The notes below the pieces were generated by a model. The model was not told the DNA's origin. It ran no database searches and saw nothing but the letters and a program-made list of their open reading frames with translations. Shown in pieces: positions 1 to 7,667 of a DNA stretch of 35,709 nt (position 1 is the first letter of the stretch; every line of letters begins with the position of its first letter). Location: NCBI GenBank assembly GCA_947565305.1, contig CANOFO010000021.1, forward strand, positions 1-35,709. The letters run 5' to 3'. The position numbers were made by a program, and so were the translations under genes. This stretch comes from an uncultured Lachnospiraceae bacterium. GTDB taxonomy: Bacteria > Bacillota > Clostridia > Lachnospirales > Lachnospiraceae.

Positions 1-37
1 TCCGGGGAATGTCTCTCTTTTGCAATATTCGCTTGAA

Positions 38-430
38 TTATCTCTTGGAGAACTGCGGAGCACGACGTGCGGCTTTGAGACCGTATTTCTTCCTCTCCTT
101 CATTCTCGGGTCACGTGTCAGATAACCTGCTGCCTTGAGCACTGGTCTGTAATCCGGGTCTGCCTGCAGCAACGCTCTGGCAATACCATGGCGGATTGCC
201 CCTGCCTGACCAGTATATCCGCCTCCGCGGACATTTACCAGAACATCGAATTTATCAACAGTCTCCGTTGCAGCCAATGGCTGGCGAACGATAACCTTCA
301 AAGTCTCCATTCCTAAATAATCGTCAATATCTCTTTTATTGATTGTAATCTTGCCTGTTCCGGGCATCAGATATACCCTGGCAATAGATTTTTTCCTTCT
401 TCCTGTTCCATAATATCTTGCACTAGCCAT
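38..430 (-). CDS. rpsI: 30S ribosomal protein S9
   Basis: This 130-residue protein is a full-length bacterial S9, a small-subunit protein whose C-terminal tail reaches the ribosomal P site. The N-terminal [12 protein letters not shown] block, the central [20 protein letters not shown] block and the basic C-terminus ending in QFSKR are typical of the family. It starts at an ATG behind an AGGAGG site and lies 17 bp downstream of rplM, the near-universal rplM-rpsI pair, so it is almost certainly co-transcribed from the promoter ahead of rplM. No terminator is visible in the 37 bp left before the window edge. Confidence 0.98.
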   Translation of the reverse strand: MASARYYGTGRRKKSIARVYLMPGTGKITINKRDIDDYLGMETLKVIVRQPLAATETVDKFDVLVNVRGGGYTGQAGAIRHGIARALLQADPDYRPVLKAAGYLTRDPRMKERKKYGLKAARRAPQFSKR

Positions 431-447
431 CTTTTATTACCTCCTGA

Positions 448-876
448 TTAAAATGTTAAAACTTCTGGTTTCTGAGCTTCATGTTTGTGCTGTGGTCCTG
501 CATAGACAAATAACTTTTTGTACATCTGTCTTCCTAACGGTCCCTTGGGGAGCATTCCCTTAACAGCAAGTTCAAGAACTCTCTCCGGTTTCTTTGCTAA
601 CATCTCTTTTAATGTGGTCTCTTTCATTCCTCCCACATATCCAGAATGGTGGTAATAAATCTTCTGGTTCAGTTTCTTGCCGGTTACTTTGACCTTTTCG
701 GCATTGACAACGATTACATAATCGCCCATGTCTAAATGAGGAGTAAAAATAGGTTTGTTCTTTCCTCTCAACACTTTGGCAATCTCAGATGCCAAGCGAC
801 CTAATGTCTTCCCTTCAGCATCAACTACATACCATTTTCTTTCGATTGTCGCCGGATTGACTAAAAAAGTTTTCAT
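448..876 (-). CDS. rplM: 50S ribosomal protein L13
   Basis: This 142-residue protein is complete L13, an early-assembling large-subunit protein. Visible family hallmarks are the N-terminal [17 protein letters not shown] block, [10 protein letters not shown], the [10 protein letters not shown] motif and the [16 protein letters not shown] block. The ATG follows an AAGGAGG site. It is first in the rplM-rpsI operon; a good promoter sits about 175 bp upstream, across the end of the LysR gene, which leaves a roughly 165-nt leader long enough for translational feedback control by L13. In relatives rplM normally follows truA directly; here a LysR gene lies between them. Confidence 0.98.
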   Translation of the reverse strand: MKTFLVNPATIERKWYVVDAEGKTLGRLASEIAKVLRGKNKPIFTPHLDMGDYVIVVNAEKVKVTGKKLNQKIYYHHSGYVGGMKETTLKEMLAKKPERVLELAVKGMLPKGPLGRQMYKKLFVYAGPQHKHEAQKPEVLTF

Positions 877-1043
877 TGAATGTTACCTCCTTGAATTTTA
901 CGATGTTACTCTGATATCCGTATGCCGTCCTAAAATATCCTTGATTTCATACGTTCTATCATTTTCACACCATTTACATTTTTCCTTGTACCTCAAAGCA
1001 AAAACGCTCCGCGAGGCTTGGCTTGTGTCCCCACTCGCCATAC
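877..1043 (-). promoter_or_regulatory. Probable 5' leader of rplM-rpsI
   Basis: About 165 nt separate the predicted transcription start from the rplM ATG. The leader can form a hairpin (CCTC near 1013 pairing with GAGG near 993, on the minus strand). L13 leaders that bind L13 and repress the operon are known in Firmicutes, so a role like that is plausible, but I could not fold this sequence or match it to the known consensus. Confidence 0.35.
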
Positions 1044-1049
1044 TTTTAC

Positions 1050-1078
1050 ATTCTATTATAAGTTTCCCGGTCTGTCAA
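1050..1078 (-). promoter_or_regulatory. Sigma-A-type promoter for rplM-rpsI
   Basis: On the minus strand TTGACA (1078-1073) is followed after 17 bp by TAGAAT (1055-1050). The -10 element overlaps the LysR stop codon at 1056. This gives the ribosomal operon its own start independent of read-through from LysR or truA. Confidence 0.7.
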
Positions 1079-1949
1079 CATTTATTTTCTCCCTGATATA
1101 TGCAAGAAACTTCGCAACAGTCGGTGAAAGCATCCTGTCTTTTTTCCAAACCAGCACACAGCCGCTGGCTACTTCCGGCTCCAAAGGACGAAAACAGAGA
1201 TTTTCATAACTTCCAGTGATTTCCAGAGTAATTGCTGCCCCAACATTATTTTCCACCATCATGGCCATATTGGTATGGGAAAGATTGCAGGCAGTAACAA
1301 TCTGCAATGATTCTGTCTCATCGCCAAACCAGTTTTCCAGCTGATTGCGTACCGACTGGCGCTCGGCAGCAATCAGTGGTACGCCGATAAGGTCTGCCGG
1401 AACAATTTTTTCCTTTCCCGCTAAAGGGGAATCCCGGCGCACAAGAAGATGGTATCTTTCCTCAAAAGGCATCCGCATAAAATGGTATCTGCTGATTTCT
1501 ACTGGTTCCAACAATAGCCCCATATCCATGGAGCCATTTTCCAGACGTTCTTTTACATCATCGGCAATCGCCGTATAAAGATGAAATCCAACCTCCGGAT
1601 ACCGTTTCTGGAAGGAAGCCATCAGCTCTGACAGCACTGCCATATTCCGTGTCTCGCCACTGCCGATGTAAATTTCCCCGGAAACAACTTCTTCGCTATG
1701 CTTTAATTCTTTTTCTGTTTTTTCTGTCAGGTCAATAATTTCCTGCGCACGCCGGCGCAGGAACATCCCTTCTTCCGTCAACAAAATATTATGCCTTCCC
1801 CTGTGAAACAGCTTTACCCCAAGTTCCTCCTCCATCTGCATCAGTTGGCGGGAGAGCGTAGGCTGGGTAACATGGCAGAGGGCGGCAGCCCTGGTAATAT
1901 TTTCTTCCCTTGCCACCGTCAGGAAATATTTTAAAACCCGCAGTTCCAT
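1056..1949 (-). CDS. LysR-family transcriptional regulator
   Basis: This 297-residue protein has the normal LysR length and layout. Residues 1-60 form the winged helix-turn-helix (ITRAAALCHVTQPTLSRQ recognition region), followed by a linker helix and a substrate-binding effector domain from about 92 to 292 (GEIYIGSGETRNMAVLSEL start). The ATG lies behind a GGAGGTG site. It sits between truA and rplM, two genes that are usually adjacent, and 61 bp past the degenerate start of a tandem repeat. Most LysR genes are divergent from their target; no divergent gene is present, so its target and ligand are unknown. Confidence 0.92.
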   Translation of the reverse strand: MELRVLKYFLTVAREENITRAAALCHVTQPTLSRQLMQMEEELGVKLFHRGRHNILLTEEGMFLRRRAQEIIDLTEKTEKELKHSEEVVSGEIYIGSGETRNMAVLSELMASFQKRYPEVGFHLYTAIADDVKERLENGSMDMGLLLEPVEISRYHFMRMPFEERYHLLVRRDSPLAGKEKIVPADLIGVPLIAAERQSVRNQLENWFGDETESLQIVTACNLSHTNMAMMVENNVGAAITLEITGSYENLCFRPLEPEVASGCVLVWKKDRMLSPTVAKFLAYIREKINVDRPGNL

Positions 1950-2000
1950 GCTTCACACCTCCCAGTCTGCTTCAAAACTTCCAACTCACGCACACAAAAT

Positions 2001-2115
2001 CAGTCCATACCCTCATGCGCAATGATTATCATAGTCAGTCCTTGCCCTCATACGCAATGATTATCATAGTCAGTCCTTGCCCTCATACGCAATGCCTATC
2101 ATAGTCAGTCCTTGC
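2001..2115. repeat. Three 35-bp tandem copies of the truA 3' end, plus a partial fourth
   Basis: Units at 2011-2045, 2046-2080 and 2081-2115 are nearly identical: units 1 and 2 differ at one base (catgc versus catac), and unit 3 differs from unit 2 at two bases. A degraded part of a fourth lies at about 2001-2010. The unit nearest the gene encodes the last residues and stop codon of TruA on the minus strand, so the others are non-coding duplications of the gene tail. The 35-bp period is not a multiple of three. Confidence 0.9.
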
Positions 2116-2840
2116 GCAGGAGCCGTGGGGCCTGCCGCGCTGCGCTCACGCTGATGTAAAATTCGCGGCATATCCTCCGGCTGCAGTTCGCCGATTCCTA
2201 CCAGAATTAGCGTGCCTGCAATAATCCGCACCATATTATAGAGAAATCCTGTTCCGGTAACCCGGATACTGACCACATCCTCCCCTGTCCGCTCCACGGT
2301 ACAGGAAAGGATGGTGCGCACCGTATCTTCCACCGAAGCCCTCACGGAACAGAAACTCTTGAAATCATGCTCCCCCACCAGACAGGTAGCCGCCTGCTGC
2401 ATCTTAGCCACATCAAGGTCCCGATAATAAAAATACGTATATTTGCGTAATGTAGGCAAAGGAATTTTACGGTTTAAAATCCGGTATTCGTAGGTTTTTT
2501 CACTGTAACACCTCCGGGGGTGGAAATCACGCTCTACTTCACAGGAACTCTGCACGACAATATCCTCCGGCAGACGCTGGTTCAGCGCATAACAAAGTTT
2601 CTCCGGCGGAATGCGTGTGTCAGTATCAAATACTGCCACATTTCCCAGAGAATGTACGCCGGAATCCGTACGGCTGGCGCCAATCACCTGTATTTCCTCG
2701 CCCAGAAGCTGCGACAGTTCACGATTCAGCACCTCCTCAATCGTTATCCCGCTGGGCTGAACCTGCCATCCGCAGTATTCTGTGCCATCGTATGCCACCA
2801 CCAGTTTGATTCTCTTTGTGTCCCCTGTCGTTCGTTCCAC
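2070..2840 (-). CDS. truA: tRNA pseudouridine(38-40) synthase TruA
   Basis: This 256-residue enzyme converts uridines 38-40 in the anticodon arm of tRNAs to pseudouridine. The catalytic aspartate is D59 in GASRTDSGVH, and the family blocks VAYDGTEYCGWQ (residues 15-26), the FHPRR block and the C-terminal VTGTGFLYNMVRIIAGTL are intact. Translation appears to start at GTG (2838-2840) behind a GGCGGTGG sequence. It lies 15 bp after ecfT, the normal order in Clostridia and Bacilli. Its last codons and stop lie within the first of the 35-bp repeats, but the reading frame is complete. Confidence 0.96.
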   Translation of the reverse strand: MERTTGDTKRIKLVVAYDGTEYCGWQVQPSGITIEEVLNRELSQLLGEEIQVIGASRTDSGVHSLGNVAVFDTDTRIPPEKLCYALNQRLPEDIVVQSSCEVERDFHPRRCYSEKTYEYRILNRKIPLPTLRKYTYFYYRDLDVAKMQQAATCLVGEHDFKSFCSVRASVEDTVRTILSCTVERTGEDVVSIRVTGTGFLYNMVRIIAGTLILVGIGELQPEDMPRILHQRERSAAGPTAPAQGLTMIGIAYEGKD

Positions 2841-2855
2841 GATATGCCACCGCCT

Positions 2856-3656
2856 TTACAAAAACCTCCGCAGCAAAATGACTGCCACAAAATACCCGGC
2901 AACTGCCAGATATACAATCAAATCCACACGCTTATATCTAAGGGGCTTCATCTTCGTCCTGCCCTCGCCGCCGTGATAGCAACGTGCCTCCATCGCCAGG
3001 GCAAGGTCATTGGCACGGCGGAATGCAGAGATAAACAGCGGCACCAGCAACGGAACCATAGATTTCGCCTTTTTCACCAGATTGCCGCTCTCGAAATCTG
3101 CGCCCCTGGCAAGCTGCGCTTTCATAATCTTATCAGTCTCCTCAATGAGGATAGGGATAAAACGCAGCGCAATAGACATCATCATGGCTATCTCATGTAC
3201 CGGAACATGGATTTTATTCAGTGGTTTTAGAGATTTCTCCAACCCATCGGTAAGCTGGTTGGGTGTAGTCGTCAATGTCAATATGGAACTGCCCAGAATC
3301 AGATAAATCAGGCGCACCGTCATAAAAGCCGCATTCTTAAGCCCTTCTTCGGTAATCCTCAGCTTCCAGAAGGATACAAGCGTCTCGCCCGGCGTCAGAA
3401 ACAGGTTAAAGACCACGGTGATAAGTAAAATTATCACAATCGCCTTCAAGCCTTTCACCATATAGCCAAATGGCACTTTCGACAGCCAGATAACCAGTGC
3501 CAGCCACAGCGTCACTGCCGCAAATCCAGCCACATTGCGGAATACAAACAAAGATAGAATATATACCAATGTCGCCATCAGTTTCGTCCGCGGATCCAGT
3601 TTATGGATCATGGAATCCGCTGGATAATATTGTCCAATCGTAATATCTCTCAACAT
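2856..3656 (-). CDS. ecfT: ECF transporter T component EcfT
   Basis: EcfT is the membrane scaffold that couples the two ATPases to interchangeable vitamin or metal-binding S components in group II ECF transporters. The 266-residue protein has several hydrophobic helices and the two coupling-helix motifs, ARG in KAQLARGADF and ARC in AMEARCYHGG. I place the start at the ATG at 3656, behind AGGAAACG and matching the family N-terminus MLRDITIGQYYP. An in-frame GTG at 3701 overlaps ecfA2 by four bases but lacks a ribosome binding site. No S component is encoded in the window, as usual for the shared energizing module. Confidence 0.95.
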   Translation of the reverse strand: MLRDITIGQYYPADSMIHKLDPRTKLMATLVYILSLFVFRNVAGFAAVTLWLALVIWLSKVPFGYMVKGLKAIVIILLITVVFNLFLTPGETLVSFWKLRITEEGLKNAAFMTVRLIYLILGSSILTLTTTPNQLTDGLEKSLKPLNKIHVPVHEIAMMMSIALRFIPILIEETDKIMKAQLARGADFESGNLVKKAKSMVPLLVPLFISAFRRANDLALAMEARCYHGGEGRTKMKPLRYKRVDLIVYLAVAGYFVAVILLRRFL

Positions 3657-3697
3657 ATCGTTTCCTGCTTTACCTCTTGTCCAAAAACAAGCTTCTT

Positions 3698-4555
3698 TCA
3701 CTTACATTTTGTAGAAAAAGCCTGCAGAATCGACTGCTTTGCCTCCTCTAATGTGGTGGCAGTCCCATTTGCCGGAATTCCACGCCCCCGCAGTTCATGC
3801 ATGAGATACGTCACCTGCGGGGCTGCAAGCCCCACTTCCTCCAGTTCCTGGTAGTGGGCAAACACTTCCGCCGGCGTACCGTCATACATCACGCTGCCGC
3901 GGTTCATCACAATCAGCCGCCCCACATACTTCGCCACGTCCTCCATGCTGTGCGACACTAGTATAACGGTCATATGGCGTTCCTTATGCAGTCCTGCCAC
4001 CAGACCCAGGATTTCATCCCGCCCTTTGGGGTCAAGACCTGCCGTAGGCTCATCTAATATCAAAACCTCCGGCTCCATCGCCAGAACGCCGGCAATCGCC
4101 GCGCGCCGTTTCTGCCCGCCGCTCAATTCAAACGGCGAACGATACCATAAATCCTCGGGAAGCCCTACGCTGCGCAACGCCGTGAACGCTTTTAACTCCG
4201 ATTGCTTGCGGGAAAGCCCCTGGTTCTTAGGACCAAAGCAGACGTCTGCAAACACCGTGGTCTCAAACAGCTGATGTTCCGGGTATTGGAACACCAGCCC
4301 TACCTTGCTGCGCAGTTCCTTTCTGTTGTAGTCATCATCATCAATATCCTGCCCATTATAATAAATCCCGCCGGAACTTGCCCTGACCAAACCGTTTAAA
4401 TGCTGGATAAGCGTGGATTTCCCGGAACCGGTATGGCCGATAATACCGATAAATTCCCCATCGCCAATCTTTAAGCTGACATCTTTGAGGGCATGGATTT
4501 CATATGCTGTTTTCTCACTGTAAACATAATTGACTTTATCTAATATAATCGACAT
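3698..4555 (-). CDS. ecfA2: ECF transporter ATPase EcfA2
   Basis: This 285-residue ABC ATPase is the second nucleotide-binding subunit of the ECF module. Walker A is GHTGSGKST, the signature is LSGGQKRR, Walker B is LILDEPTAG, and the switch histidine is in VSHSMEDV. The AGLDPKGR sequence after Walker B separates it from its partner, which has MLDPNGR. The start overlaps the end of ecfA1 by 16 bp and the gene leads into ecfT, so the three are translationally linked. Confidence 0.96.
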   Translation of the reverse strand: MSIILDKVNYVYSEKTAYEIHALKDVSLKIGDGEFIGIIGHTGSGKSTLIQHLNGLVRASSGGIYYNGQDIDDDDYNRKELRSKVGLVFQYPEHQLFETTVFADVCFGPKNQGLSRKQSELKAFTALRSVGLPEDLWYRSPFELSGGQKRRAAIAGVLAMEPEVLILDEPTAGLDPKGRDEILGLVAGLHKERHMTVILVSHSMEDVAKYVGRLIVMNRGSVMYDGTPAEVFAHYQELEEVGLAAPQVTYLMHELRGRGIPANGTATTLEEAKQSILQAFSTKCK

Positions 4556-5391
4556 AGCGCCTCCACTAACTCCTGCCTGGTCAGAATTCCTTCAGGAACT
4601 GCCAGGCCCGCTTTGCGCAGTTCATATGCCAAAAGTGTAATCTGCGGAACATCCAGGCGGTAAGATTTCAAGGTGTCCACCTGGGAAAAAATCGCCCGGG
4701 GCGTTCCTTGCATCACGACCTTTCCATTGTCCATCACATAGACACGGTCGGCATTCGTCACCTCTTCCATATAATGCGTGATGAGAATCACGGTCACTCC
4801 TTTTTCCCGGTTTAGCTGCTCTACCGCTTCTAAAACCTCCCGGCGCCCATTGGGGTCCAACATTGCCGTAGGCTCGTCCAACACAATACATTTGGGTTCC
4901 ATCGCCATCACCCCGGCAATGGCAACTCGCTGTTTCTGTCCGCCGCTGAGCCTGTTGGGGGAATGTTCCCGATACTGTATCATGCCCACAGATTTCAGGC
5001 TCTTTTCCACGCGCTTTAAGATTTCCGCCGTAGGTACGCCGATGTTCTCCGGTCCGAATGCAACATCCTCCTCTACCACGCTGGCGATAATCTGGTTGTC
5101 CGGATTCTGGAATACCATGCCTGTGCTCTGACGGATAGCCCAGAGGTTGTCCGCATCCTCTGCGTCCTTGCCGTCCACCCATAACGTTCCGCCGCCCGGC
5201 GCAAGCAGCACATTCAGATGCTTGGCAAGCGTGGATTTTCCGGAACCGTTATGTCCCAGGACCGCCACAAATTCCCCCTGTTTCACATCAAGGTCTACTC
5301 CGTCCAAAGCGGTGAGGATGCTCTCCACATTATCCTCTTCGTCCCTCCGGATATATTCATGTACCAATTTCCTTGCTTCAATAAAATTCAT
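4540..5391 (-). CDS. ecfA1: ECF transporter ATPase EcfA1
   Basis: This 283-residue ABC ATPase is the first nucleotide-binding subunit of the ECF module and pairs with EcfA2. Walker A is GHNGSGKST, the Q-loop is in VFQNPDNQI, the signature is LSGGQKQR, Walker B is CIVLDEPTAM and the switch histidine is in ITHYMEEV. The ATG follows AGAGGAAGCT and lies 10 bp after trmL. It opens the conserved ecfA1-ecfA2-ecfT-truA group. Confidence 0.96.
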   Translation of the reverse strand: MNFIEARKLVHEYIRRDEEDNVESILTALDGVDLDVKQGEFVAVLGHNGSGKSTLAKHLNVLLAPGGGTLWVDGKDAEDADNLWAIRQSTGMVFQNPDNQIIASVVEEDVAFGPENIGVPTAEILKRVEKSLKSVGMIQYREHSPNRLSGGQKQRVAIAGVMAMEPKCIVLDEPTAMLDPNGRREVLEAVEQLNREKGVTVILITHYMEEVTNADRVYVMDNGKVVMQGTPRAIFSQVDTLKSYRLDVPQITLLAYELRKAGLAVPEGILTRQELVEALCRLY

Positions 5392-5401
5392 AGCTTCCTC
5401 T

Positions 5402-5908
5402 TCACTCTTCGTCCCAACTCAGGCGGTGCAGGTTCCCTGCCAATTTCATATGCGCAAACTGATTCTGCCGCAACGCTTCATAGAGCAGGATTGCCACAGA
5501 ATTAGACAGATTCAAGGAGCGCGTCTCGCCAATCATTGGAATGCGCACACATCGTTCGGGACATTCCTTCAATATTTCTTCCGGGATTCCGCCGCTTTCT
5601 TTGCCAAACATCAGATAACAGTCCGCTTCATAGCTGACCTCTGTATACACCTGGCGTGCCTTGGTAGTTGCCATATAAATCTTTGCCCCAGGATTCTTCG
5701 CCAGAAAATCCTGCCAGTTGATATAGCGGGTCACATCAAGCTCCTGCCAGTAATCCATGCCCGCGCGGCGGATTGCTTTTTCATTTAACTGAAAGCCCAG
5801 CGGCTCAATCAGATGAAGCCTTGTCCCAGTGGCAACACAAGTCCGTCCAATATTTCCGGTATTTGCCGGAATCTCCGGCTCAAAAAGTACAATATTAAGC
5901 TTCGCCAT
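5402..5908 (-). CDS. trmL: tRNA (cytidine/uridine-2'-O-)-methyltransferase TrmL
   Basis: This 168-residue SPOUT methyltransferase 2'-O-methylates the wobble nucleotide 34 of certain leucine tRNAs using S-adenosylmethionine. The PEIPANTGNIGRTC N-terminus, the LMFGKESGGIPEEIL loop and the RSLNLSNSVAILLYEALRQ knot motif are intact. I chose the ATG at 5908 because MAKLNIVLFEPEIP matches the family start; an upstream TTG at 5920 with GGAAGGG ahead of it is a possible alternative. The gene overlaps the aminotransferase stop by 14 bp, so the two are probably co-translated, although their functions are unrelated. Confidence 0.93.
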   Translation of the reverse strand: MAKLNIVLFEPEIPANTGNIGRTCVATGTRLHLIEPLGFQLNEKAIRRAGMDYWQELDVTRYINWQDFLAKNPGAKIYMATTKARQVYTEVSYEADCYLMFGKESGGIPEEILKECPERCVRIPMIGETRSLNLSNSVAILLYEALRQNQFAHMKLAGNLHRLSWDEE

Positions 5909-7061
5909 ATTTTTCAACAAACCCTTCCATCCTGTCGAGAGCCTCTTTCAGTTTATGCAGGGAATACGCATAGGAGATGCGCAGATACCCTTCCCCACAA
6001 TCGCCAAACGCTGTCCCCGGCACAACTACCACCTTTTCTTCCTGCAGCATTCTCGTGGCAAACTCATCGGAGGTCATGTTAAATTTCTTAATACAGGGAA
6101 AGGCATAGAATGCACCATACGGTTCAAAACAGGTCAATCCCATATCACGCAGACGTTTCACAAGGTAACGCCTTCTGCCATTGTACTCCTGGCGCATTTC
6201 AGCCACATCCGCATCACCATTCCTGACTGCCTCCACCGCCGCATACTGGCTGGTAGTCGGGGCACACATAATTGCATACTGGTGGATTTTCAGCATCTGC
6301 TCCAGAATCGCCTCCGGGGCACAGGCATATCCCAGACGCCATCCGGTCATGGAATACGCTTTGGAAAATCCATTAATCAGCACCGTCCGCTCACGCATGC
6401 CCGGCAGTGAAGCAATCGTTACATGGTCATCCAGATATGTAAGTTCCGCATAAATCTCATCACTGATAACATACAGGTCATGTTCTATGACCACTTTGGC
6501 AATCGCTTCTAAATCCCCTCGCTCCATAATCGCCCCTGTTGGGTTATTGGGAAACGGCAGCACGAGGATTTTCGTCTTTGGCGTGATTGCCTCCTCCAGT
6601 TCCTCTGCCGTCAGGCGGAAATCATTTTCCTCTTTGAGGTCGATAATCACTGGTTTGCCATTTGCCAGCACCGTACAGGGCACATAAGACACATAGCTGG
6701 GCTGCGGAATCAGCACTTCATCCCCGGGGTCCAGCATAGCGCGCAATGCCATATCAATCGCCTCGCTGCCGCCCACGGTAATCATCATTTCCTTATCATA
6801 ATCATAAGATACCTCAAATCTCCGTTTCAGATACCTTGCAATCTCCATTTTTAATTCTTTTAACCCGGCATTTGACGTATACGCTGTCTTTCCTTTCTCC
6901 AGAGAATAGATTCCCTCATCCCGGATATGCCAGGGCGTGTCAAAATCCGGCTCGCCTACACCCAGGGAAATGACGTCTTTCATCTCCGCTGCAATGTCAA
7001 AGAATTTGCGGATTCCCGAGAATGGAATGTCTACGATACGTTCCGACAATGGATTTCTCAT
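5895..7061 (-). CDS. Class I/II PLP-dependent aminotransferase
   Basis: This 388-residue fold-type I aminotransferase has the PLP lysine K234 in NGFSKAYSMTGWRLGY, the NNPTG motif near residue 172 and the substrate-carboxylate arginine in YLRISYA. It resembles the Bacillus YugH/PatA group, which transfers amino groups from alanine, aspartate or aromatic amino acids; the substrate cannot be set from sequence. The start overlaps the Lrp/AsnC gene by four bases, the same arrangement as yugG-yugH, which suggests the regulator senses the amino acid this enzyme handles. Confidence 0.93.
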   Translation of the reverse strand: MRNPLSERIVDIPFSGIRKFFDIAAEMKDVISLGVGEPDFDTPWHIRDEGIYSLEKGKTAYTSNAGLKELKMEIARYLKRRFEVSYDYDKEMMITVGGSEAIDMALRAMLDPGDEVLIPQPSYVSYVPCTVLANGKPVIIDLKEENDFRLTAEELEEAITPKTKILVLPFPNNPTGAIMERGDLEAIAKVVIEHDLYVISDEIYAELTYLDDHVTIASLPGMRERTVLINGFSKAYSMTGWRLGYACAPEAILEQMLKIHQYAIMCAPTTSQYAAVEAVRNGDADVAEMRQEYNGRRRYLVKRLRDMGLTCFEPYGAFYAFPCIKKFNMTSDEFATRMLQEEKVVVVPGTAFGDCGEGYLRISYAYSLHKLKEALDRMEGFVEKYGEA

Positions 7062-7546
7062 AAGCTCACCAGCATCCTTTCATCATCCTGTGGTTTGGCA
7101 ATCACGGTTCCATGGTCCTTATATTTTTTTAAGATAAAGTTTGTCTTGGTACTCAGCACGGAATCCAGTGTGGAGAGCTTATCTGATACGAACTGCGCAA
7201 CCTCGCGTAGTGTTTTCCCCTCCAGGGTTACCAGCAAATCATAGCCTCCAGAAATCAGGTATACCGCATTGACCTCCGGGTAGTTATAGACACGCTCCGC
7301 CACGCTGTCGAACCCTCTGCCGCGCTGCGGCGTGACACGCACCTCAATCAAAGCATTGACTTTCTCAATGCTGGTTTTCTCCCAGTCTACCAATGTGTGG
7401 TAACCACAGATAATATGCTCTTCCTCCATGGCAGCCATCTCATTTGCCACCACGGCTTCTTCCACGCCCAACATAACCGCCAAATCCCTTAAATCCACAC
7501 GGCTGTTTTTTTCTATATAGGTTAAAATTTTCTCTCTCAAATCCAT
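7058..7546 (-). CDS. Lrp/AsnC-family transcriptional regulator
   Basis: This 162-residue protein has an N-terminal winged helix-turn-helix (about residues 1-60) and a C-terminal RAM/AsnC effector domain (about 65-140, with VNAVYLISGGYDLLVTLEGKT). I place the start at the ATG at 7546 behind GGAGGAAAAAGT. A longer frame to 7690 would read through a hairpin repeat and into the upstream gene, so it is not credible. It overlaps the aminotransferase by four bases and probably controls it, and itself, in response to an amino acid. A 39-bp hairpin repeat lies in its leader. Confidence 0.92.
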   Translation of the reverse strand: MDLREKILTYIEKNSRVDLRDLAVMLGVEEAVVANEMAAMEEEHIICGYHTLVDWEKTSIEKVNALIEVRVTPQRGRGFDSVAERVYNYPEVNAVYLISGGYDLLVTLEGKTLREVAQFVSDKLSTLDSVLSTKTNFILKKYKDHGTVIAKPQDDERMLVSL

Positions 7547-7596
7547 ACTTTTTCCTCCATTTCCAGTACAACAGATATTAAGTTGCTTTATGTTAT

Positions 7597-7635
7597 AGGG
7601 AACGAATAAAACGCTTGCGTTTTCATTTGTTCCCT
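7597..7635 (-). repeat. 39-bp hairpin repeat, copy 1, in the Lrp leader
   Basis: This sequence is identical, in inverted orientation, to 10814-10852. It is a long imperfect palindrome: AAAACGC and GCGTTTT form the tip, and GGGAAC and GTTCCC form the base. It lies 51 bp upstream of the Lrp start and 32 bp past the AIR-synthase stop, so it would be transcribed as a stable hairpin between the two genes. Confidence 0.9.
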
Positions 7636-7667
7636 CTTTTTCTCCATCTGTCCAAACTGCAGTCAGA

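Noticed and set aside
2520-3230. 236-residue plus-strand frame
   Set aside because: It lies opposite truA and ecfT, has no ribosome binding site and has a low-complexity, histidine-rich composition typical of an antisense shadow.
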